DNA from: Paragorgia papillata
Lineage: Eukaryota; Cnidaria; Anthozoa; Scleralcyonacea; Coralliidae
Assembly: GCA_035771165.1 (NCBI GenBank)
Contig: JAWNZC010000285.1
Coordinates: forward strand, 2,036,501 to 2,100,500
DNA length: 64,000 nucleotides
Direction of reading: 5' to 3'
The notes below the pieces were generated by a model. That model ran no database searches. It was not told the DNA's origin and saw only the letters and a list, made by a program, of their open reading frames with translations. Below are positions 56,986-64,000 of this stretch, in pieces; the stretch's first letter is position 1, and the number at the start of each line of letters is the position of its first letter. The position numbers were made by a program, and so were the translations under genes.

Positions 56986-57048
56986 TAATACATTTTGGAT
57001 CTGATCTGATCAGATTATATTAATTTCTTTTTAGAATGAATATTTCAA

Positions 57049-57944
57049 CTAATCATGAATTTTCTCAGAATGGAAGGTTGTCAATAGTCGCAGCAAAGTT
57101 GGCCGTTGCTTTGGATCGATATTTGTGGCTGTTTTCCCTAACTGGATCAGTACTGTACTATTGACTTCTTTGGCAATGACTTTAAAGATTCTTCCAAGTG
57201 AATATATATCACTCGCTGTGCCAACAGGAGAGCCTTTTAGTACCTCTGGTGCAATATGGCTATAGACTTCTTTGTATTTCTTAGCAGCAGGGTGTGCCAT
57301 CTCGCGTACTTTGCCAAAGTCTATGAGATAGCCTTTCTTTTTGGAAACCAAAACATTGTTTGTTTTTAGGTCACAATGTAGGTAGCCTTTTTGGTGCATG
57401 TGATCTAATGCATCTGTAATGTCATAACAGGTGCAAAGCCAATCTTTTATTGACATACTTAATCTTGTTTGGTCAGCATTTGAGTCAAACAACATTTTAT
57501 GGACTGTCATCGATTGATTGTTCTCCTCAACAAATTCCATTATCAAAGATAGTGGTTTTTTCTCTACCTGTATTCCAAACAAATGGGGTATACATCTGTG
57601 GGAAAATATTTGCATATGCTTTGCTTCTTTATAGAGCATATCAATATCCCCATCAATTAGCTGCTTTTCAACAACATTTATGCCCAGTCATGTAAACTTC
57701 TTCAGAAAGCAATTGCCGAAGACACCACCACCAATAGATTCAGCATTTGCAATCTCTAACTCATCTTGGGAAATTATGTTTATTGATGGATACTTGATGT
57801 CAGCAGCAATAGGATTGGAACATAATTTTTTCTGATTAATCTATTACAAAAGTACAATATGAAAAACAAACAATATCAGTTGGGTGTGTCAGTGTATATA
57901 TAACAAGCTTAATTTATCATATAAGCAGTAGTATTAATTGTCTG

Positions 57945-58013
<69 letters not shown>

Positions 58014-58539
58014 TAAAATATACTATAATAAATATAATATACATATACTAATTGGATGACCCCCTGCAATCAATATGTAAAAATTAAAGTTGTATCCCAA
58101 TTGGCATATAAATTTACATTTTGAGCCGCATTGTCACAGATGAACGACGATCGAAAGGCTATTAATCTTCAAATTTCAAAAATATAAAATTGTCAATTTA
58201 TGATTTCTTAATATACAAGATAATTTTGGCAACAGAGCTTTAACATTTGGTTACTATGCTATTAAACTGTGACAATTACGCATTGTCATGGTTATTGTAT
58301 ACCTTGCTATTCATTCTGCCGTTGTCCAATAGTCGCTTTAACTGACTATTAGTTTCAATACTTTTTTTCCAAAGCCTGTTGTACTTCAACGCTTGACTCC
58401 TATGGTGGTCGGCTTCCGCACGGACGTCACGAACAGCGTTTTCGATTAAGCTTACGCGCTTCATCACAGATTTCTGTTGCCTCTTTCTCTTCTTTCTGGA
58501 ATTGCGCATTTTCCTTCTTTCTTCCTTCGTGTGTCTCAT
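57049..58539 (-). pseudogene. two-exon coiled-coil protein kinase, one nonsense codon
   Basis: Exon 1 (58539-58303; an upstream ATG at 58620 is possible) encodes a very basic coiled coil (MRHTKEERRKMRNSRKKRKR...). Donor AAG/GTATAC. Exon 2 (57831-57049) follows acceptor ATTAATCAG in phase 0. It holds a kinase domain: glycine loop SIGGGVFGNC, Lys region (NVVEKQL), YLHCDLKTNNVLV (HxD loop with Cys for Arg), LIDFGKV, HIAPEVLKG and SDIYSLGRIF. An in-frame TGA at 57688-57690 lies just after the glycine loop. The frame otherwise runs cleanly to TGA near 57049. The kinase class was not determined. The gene lies just downstream of the zinc/SAP gene on the same strand. Confidence 0.72.
57949..58010. 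repeat. (TA)31 microsatellite in the kinase intron
   Basis: Uninterrupted TA run within the intron 57832-58302. The rest of the intron shows nothing. Confidence 0.9.
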
Positions 58540-58848
58540 TCTAGTTCTATTATTAAACAAATGAAGTATATACCGGTCACTACAGTGTCGATAAACCAAA
58601 CGCGGGAAAACTGCGAACATTCGCGCTTTTTAATAGCCACCCTTATTAGGAGAGCTTACCCATATAAAGAAGATATTCGTACCCAGTCTTAATTGTTTTC
58701 GGGGTTGTCCCTGGCAACCGTATTGAGCGTGGAATTTTAAGTGGATTGTTGTTTTACATGTAAAATATGACCGTTTGCGTTTGTTTTCGGTTGGATATAA
58801 TATACTCTGGTTTTGGACATTGTGAATATAATTTCTTTTACTAAAGAA
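58540..58848. promoter_or_regulatory. possible divergent promoter region
   Basis: This 309-bp interval separates the minus-strand kinase start from a plus-strand first exon at 58849. No canonical TATA box stands out. Inferred from layout only. Confidence 0.3.
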
Positions 58849-58895
58849 ATGTCGTCAAGTTCTCGAGATGAAGAATCTCGTAATCTGTTCAAGAG
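58849..58895 (+). CDS. putative first exon of a plus-strand gene
   Basis: ATG at 58849 opens MSSSSRDEESRNLFK and ends at a consensus donor AAGAG/GTAAGT (58896). It is too short for ordinary ORF detection. A later acceptor (GGCTTGCAG near 59326) leads quickly to a stop, so the gene looks truncated, perhaps by the neighbouring insertion. The family is unknown. Confidence 0.4.
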
Positions 58896-59404
58896 GTAAG
58901 TTCGTTACATATATTTTACGACTAATTTTCGCTTTTTGATCGCTAGTTCTTTTGTAGATAAATTTAGTGACTCACTAGAAAGGTTTTATATGCAACTTTG
59001 ATAGGCAATGGCTTCAGTTGCTTTTCTTTAATTCTGGTAACTCTAAAAAGAGCCGTTATTTTAGTAGTTGGTGTTAAACTAAAGTACTAGTAAAACAGAA
59101 CAGCCAAACGAAGAGATATTAAGGCACGACGTTAATTCGAGCGATTCAAGGCCGTTTGTGTGGGCTTGGCGTTCATACATTTGAATAATTTGACGAGCAA
59201 ACATAGTGCTGTGTTTTTCTTTCTGCTGAATTCTTTTCGCTTGGCTGTTCACTTAGAATAATGTTACTGTTTAATAATATAAATTACATGCTATATAAAT
59301 ATTTAACAGTGGTCATTTGGCTTGCAGTGCCCTCGTACTTTGACAAAAGCGCATTGAAGAAATAGTGGCCGTGCTTGAGCAATGTGCCAGAGTGACCCTT
59401 TTAA

Positions 59405-59570
59405 TAAATATAAAATATGTGATTTTCCACCATTGAAGTCATTTTCAGGTTTTGAATTATTTACAAAAAGTTGGTGCATTGTTTTAGGCTTTTCTGCATT
59501 TTCAATAGAATTTCAAAGGCTGAAAATGATGTCAATGGTGGAAAATCCCATATTTTATACTTATATACTG
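59405..59570. repeat. foldback MITE, 166 bp
   Basis: Arms ATATAAAATATG-GATTTTCCACCATTG and complement CAATGGTGGAAAATC...CATATTTTATA, centre about 70 bp. It sits between the plus-strand exon and the 3' end of the zinc/SAP gene. Confidence 0.75.
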
Positions 59571-59584
59571 GCTATAGCTGCATT

Positions 59585-62500
59585 TTATTTTCCTTTCAAT
59601 TTGTTCAACATGGCTTTAGCATACTTTAACTTTTTGATGAGGAGCTTTGCAGCTGGACTTGATGCAATGTCATTTTGAGTTGCAACTTTGCAGTTGTGCT
59701 TCACAAAAAATTCTCGCTCCCATTGGTTGAGCTGGTCTTGATAATGTTGCTGCTGTTTGGACACCCTTGTTTCCATAATTGCTAATATGTTCATGTATTC
59801 ATTGAAGTAATAGCTGTTCTGTGGCCACTGCTTGTGCTGTTGCCTGGCTCTGTCAAACTGCACAACTTCTGCTGTTCTTCCCAAAACAAATTCCACAGAC
59901 TTCCCCATCTTTGTTAAGCAACCACAATTACTACTGACTTGGCTTTTACAGTTGTTCAGTTTGTGGTGATTGCTATCATGGTTGTTGCTTGTGGTCACAG
60001 GCTGACTTCCTTGAACCTCGTGGTCAGGTGGATTTGTACTTTTACCTGAAACAGTAAAAGATAATTTTTCAGGGAAATGTTGACTGTGTTAAACATTACT
60101 GTACATTTATATAATTAGTACAGTATTTGCCATTTTTCTTAACTATAAATTACCCATTAAGACTGAGTGCCATGCTGCCCTCTGTAGAACATAAAAATTA
60201 ATTGCATTGTGGCAGCCAAAATAAAATGCTAAAGTACTGACACCCAAATGTCTGCATTCAATGTGATAATAATACAATGTATATACTAACTGTATACAGT
60301 ACCTTGAACAATGCCAGAATTGTTGTCAATTGCAACACAAGAGCCTAGGGACAAGTGAGTCTGATTTTCTGTTTCACCAACTTCATCGTTATCATCAATT
60401 AATGCATCGGGAGGTAATTCTGATGTGCTGTCAGGGACCAATTGGAAAGAAACAATGTTCTCTTCAGTGGTTTCTGCAGTGTCTTCAACTTCTGGATTCT
60501 GTTTATCAGGATCATTAACATTATTTGCTGTGTCAGTGTTATGTACCGGTATGCTAACTCTGCCGACACATGAATGTATGACATTCATGTTCCCTTGCTC
60601 ATCTTCAATTCGTAGCACTTTTACTGGTAGTGGCACACCCAGACATAAGCATTCCTTCCAGCATTCCTGAAGGTATTTCTCTTCATTATTAAAATTACTA
60701 GAACGAAAATGATGAAGTGAAGGACCCTCAGGATGAAAATCTGGAGAATGTTCACCATCGTGAAATTCAATATCACCATTTTCATGCTCAATCCACCAGT
60801 TTCCCTTGCCAGTGAAGAGGAAATCACTCACTCTTTCAAGGTGAGCTTGCCAAGAGCTGCTGTGCTTCTCAACTATCTCATGTGGGATGATGGTATTGCC
60901 ATATGGTGGAAGAGAAGATGCAAGCTTAGAAACAGATGCTTGTTGCTTGGAAACACAAGAGCTTTGAAAAGCTGCCATCTGTTTCTCAGCTTGCAGTCTA
61001 ACAAAGATGTTACCAATGATGTGACTGGGGTGAAATGAAGATGTTGACTTGGTGATGTTGGTAATAGTACTGAACACCCTCTCTTGCTCTTCAACATTGC
61101 ATGACCTCCCACTGATAAGACGATGTTGCATAGCTGCATGGGATGTTATGTCATGGAAGTAGTTGCCTAGAGCTTCCGGGTTGTCATTTCCTTCAGCTTA
61201 AAAGCAAATACTTCCCTGCATAAAATGCCATGGTACCAAGTCATGTTGTGGAGTCGGAGGACTGATTTGGGGGTTCTTTCGCTTTCTGAGCAGTAGGCGA
61301 TTCTTTGAATTTCCACCAAGGAAGTCAGAAGTTGCTGGACACGGTGTGAAGATATCTTAGAATAAGAATGCTTTGCCAGGATGATCAGTGCACACCGGTA
61401 ATCAAATGTGCGCTTGGTTTCCTTTCCATCCATAGAACGTTTAATGATTTCCTTTACTGCGTTAGCTTCTTCTTCAGGCAAGTGGGCTGGGAGTTCTGTT
61501 AGTACATTCTCTATATGTTTCCCAACATCATGTAGGGGTTCAAATGAAAGTATCTCATAGTTCCCACAGTTAATTGATTCCATTGTCGTTGTTGGTGTTG
61601 TGTAAATCAAAGCTGGCACCCTTTGGACACCATGCATTTCATCTGACAAGAGCTTCTCAAGTTCCTGCTTCTTTTCCCCTTCATAGATTCCTCTTGCATT
61701 CAGTTCCTCAGTCAGCTCCTGCTTTGTCAACTTTTTCAATGGCTTGTAAGCTTTTGCCAGATAATTTTTTCGTCCAAAGGGCCCATTTAGCATCAACTGT
61801 TGTCGTTCTGATAAAGACATGTAATGACAATGGAAGCAATAGTCCAGCTCGTAAACCCGATGTGCATTGGCACCACAGCCAGAGCAGTAATAGTTACCAC
61901 CTTTCTGCTGTCCACATTCAAGTTCACGAGCTGGACTATCGGCATGAAAAAATCGCATAATATCTGTGATATTAGTGCCTGAATTTGTCCTCAGTTTAAT
62001 TGCCATGTCTTCTAGGCATTCTCGGCGTGTGTCTATGTAGGTCAGTTGTTCGACATCTGAGCTTCCTGATCTGGCAACTATGTAGACTTCAGGCATTTCC
62101 ACTCTAGTTTGGATATCTTCAGTGGTGTTGGTAATCTTATGGTATTCATCGTTTGTGTAGTATATGGCTGGATCATACAGACACGAAACCATGAATACCA
62201 GGTGACCATGATTAGCAACAGTCGACAGATCGTGCCAGATTTTAACATGCCTTGTCCTTTCAATTTTCTTCAGCCGGGCCCTGATTTCATCTTCACTTTC
62301 TCCTTCCTTGTATTCATTAAGGTTTGTTAGTGCTGTAATAATTCTTTCTAAAGGCATGTTTTCAAACTCTTCATCTGAAGTATGTCGCATGTATTTTTCT
62401 TGATTTTTCAATGTTCTTTCTCTGATTTCAAGCAGCGGTTGCTTTCGTCCATCCACAAGAAACTCTGTCTTGACAATCTCCCCAGAGTTGTTTAATACCA

Positions 62501-63979
62501 TTTTTTCATACTGAAATTTATAAAAAATCAGCAAATTAGTATTATTAATAATTATTATACATGTATACTGTGAAGTAATTTAACATGATTTAAGAATTAT
62601 ACCAGTAATATTTAATTTGTATATAGTTTTTACATAATATTATTAATTTTTTATTATTAATTTTATTAATATTACAGCAATATATTAATGGTATATACCT
62701 TTCGAGGTGCAATATGCTGTCCAACTGTATATTCGCCTGATATAACCTTCTGTTTCATTTCCTCTTTCACACTACCAATGGTTTGTGGAGTTGCAATGGT
62801 TATCTCTCCTCCTGCGCCCCTTAGCTTTTTTCTTCTGATTCTCTCGTCGGTTTGTTCATGTGGCCTTTTAAATCTGGTAACATTGACACCAACAGATTTT
62901 AACCACTCTTGTGCCATCTGTCCACCATTCTTTGCTATTTCACCCCTGGTGTTCTGTACATTGTACCTCCGTGCCAAATCTGACCAGTTGACCTTTGTAT
63001 CATCTGGATAACTATCAACTTCTTCTTTCATCGCCTCCTTTTCCCAAGTTACATTATCCAGATTTCCCAAGGGGTTTCTTTTTTTTGAAGTGGTTGAAGT
63101 AGATTTTCTTTGTTTAGCACTTTCCTTACTTTCAAAGGCCATGGCAAGTCGTGAACGCTGTGTTGCTGCCAGGGATTGGCGGTTACCATAACACCTGGAA
63201 AATAATTTTAAATTAACAGTACAGGCTATTAGTATAGAACAAACTATTATTACATATACATTTATGTACATACATTATCAGATACATCTGGTTTATAGTC
63301 CTAACACTAACCCAATGCATTTTGTTGATCGACCTGCCGTAGCAGGTTGCCTGATTTTTATTGTGTTTATAGTTAACTTAATAATTGCTATTTGGCGAGG
63401 GACCCCATGGTAATGATAGCAGACATGAATGCGGCCAATTTTACCAGACAAGTACTGTACGATCATTATGGTAATGCTAATTGCTCAGCTTTGTCGGGTC
63501 CTGTCTATTTTGCCCTATTAATCCATTTATTATTTTATTCCATGACTTGTAATATGTAATATATATGGCAGCTATTATGTCAACATCTAATATAGTGTAC
63601 TGTACCTCATCACTGACGTCTTCTTCCAATGTTCTTCTAAATTTTCCTTTGCTTTCCTCAAATAATTCCTCCTTTCTTTTTTTTTATCAGCCTTGGACGT
63701 CTTAGTTTCCATTTTGAATTGATTGAGCGTCGTGAATGCCTTCTCTAAGGGAACATTGTACGTTCTTTCAAAAACTGGGTTAAGTTCGTCGTATATCTCC
63801 TGAGCACCACACTTATATTCTCGTCGAGTGCACTTCACTGGCTTTGCGCGTATCTTCGAAGAAATTTCATGAGCAACAGCCGTTGGATTTTCCTTTAAGC
63901 AAGGTTTGAATTGCTTGGCGGTTACAGGGAAGAAGGACTGAACAACTGAATATCTGTGGAAGCAACCGTGGCAATCCAT
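59585..63979 (-). pseudogene. four-exon zinc/SAP-domain gene, probably transposon-borne, one frameshift
   Basis: Exons on the minus strand are 63979-63606 (runs on past the window), 63194-62699, 62510-60303 and 60045-59585. Consensus acceptors (TTTTCCAG, AATTTCAG, TGTTTCAG) and donors join them in compatible phases (2, 0, 1), strong support for real splicing. Exon 1 has paired Cys/His (MDCHGCFHRY). Exon 3 has a zinc-binding cluster (CGQQKGGNYYCSGCG...CFHCHY) and a SAP-like helix pair (LTKQELTEELNARGIYEGEK). It also has VQRVPALIYT, SFEPLHDVGKHIENVLTELP and LHNMTWYHGI blocks. A 1-nt deletion near 61166 shifts the frame. Exon 4 ends with a coiled region and a stop overlapping AATAAA. I recall similar proteins as abundant in cnidarian genomes but cannot name the family. 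Confidence 0.7.
63195..63605 (-). other. intron 1 of the zinc/SAP gene
   Basis: 411 bp, AT-rich, bounded by GAG/GTACAG and TTTTCCAG/GTGT. It holds a small GACCTGC/GCAGGT hairpin near 63330 and nothing else notable. Confidence 0.6.
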
Positions 63980-64000
63980 TAAGCCGTGCTCAGTTTTTCG

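Overview
The window is a stretch of animal nuclear genome, AT-rich, with spliced genes. It is built almost entirely of transposable elements and satellite-like repeats. The mix of a Gmr1-type LTR element, a Helentron, 2A-bearing elements, Penelope-like elements (PLEs), a Maverick/Polinton, hAT elements and hammerhead-ribozyme tandem repeats points to an aquatic invertebrate, probably a cnidarian. That is inference from element content; the sequence has no species marker. No rRNA, CRISPR array or bacterial-style operon was seen.

Layout. 1-4356: 3' part of a Ty3/gypsy element of the Gmr1 type (integrase before reverse transcriptase). 4357-11240: a Helentron (cysteine protease with a 2A motif, Rep, PIF1-like helicase, AP-endonuclease), broken by several frameshifts and stops. 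13852-15022: a 2A plus OTU-protease gene, split by a minus-strand CR1/L2-type LINE (15023 to about 18913). 18914-23289: a complete minus-strand Mag-like LTR element with short LTRs, one nonsense codon and an in-frame integrase deletion. 23381-25920: a large foldback element and a hAT-like element with a 5-bp target duplication. 26719-27457: a two-exon THAP gene fragment. 27565-33018: two PLE copies facing each other across a tandem array of a 277-bp unit. Each unit carries a complete hammerhead ribozyme fold, which is the organisation of a metazoan retrozyme. 33097-35530: a 38-bp minisatellite, a MITE and a cluster of palindromes. 36003-41897: a non-autonomous Maverick/Polinton with 1-kb terminal inverted repeats, 5'-AG termini and a perfect 6-bp target duplication. 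41900-47860: mostly non-coding, with MITEs, microsatellites and a decayed single retrozyme unit. 47889-51750: two nested hAT elements, each with a perfect 8-bp target duplication; the inner one holds a ZMYM1-like transposase pseudogene. 51751-57000: non-coding, with a 178-bp satellite, a tRNA-like SINE head and piggyBac-type MITEs. 57049-63979: two minus-strand spliced genes, a coiled-coil plus protein kinase gene and a four-exon zinc/SAP-domain gene. Each is damaged by a single lesion; together they may form one uncharacterised mobile unit.

How the parts relate. The most distinctive locus is 27.5-33.0 kb. PLEs encode a reverse transcriptase and a GIY-YIG nuclease, and their tails carry hammerhead cores. 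The retrozyme array between them encodes no protein but would release 277-nt circularisable RNAs. The PLEs are plausible suppliers of mobilising activity, and both they and the array sit in TA microsatellites. Elsewhere, three unrelated elements (Helentron, OTU element, LINE) each place an NPGP-type motif ahead of their first catalytic domain. All large coding regions here carry inactivating lesions, so the window is mainly a record of recent insertions.
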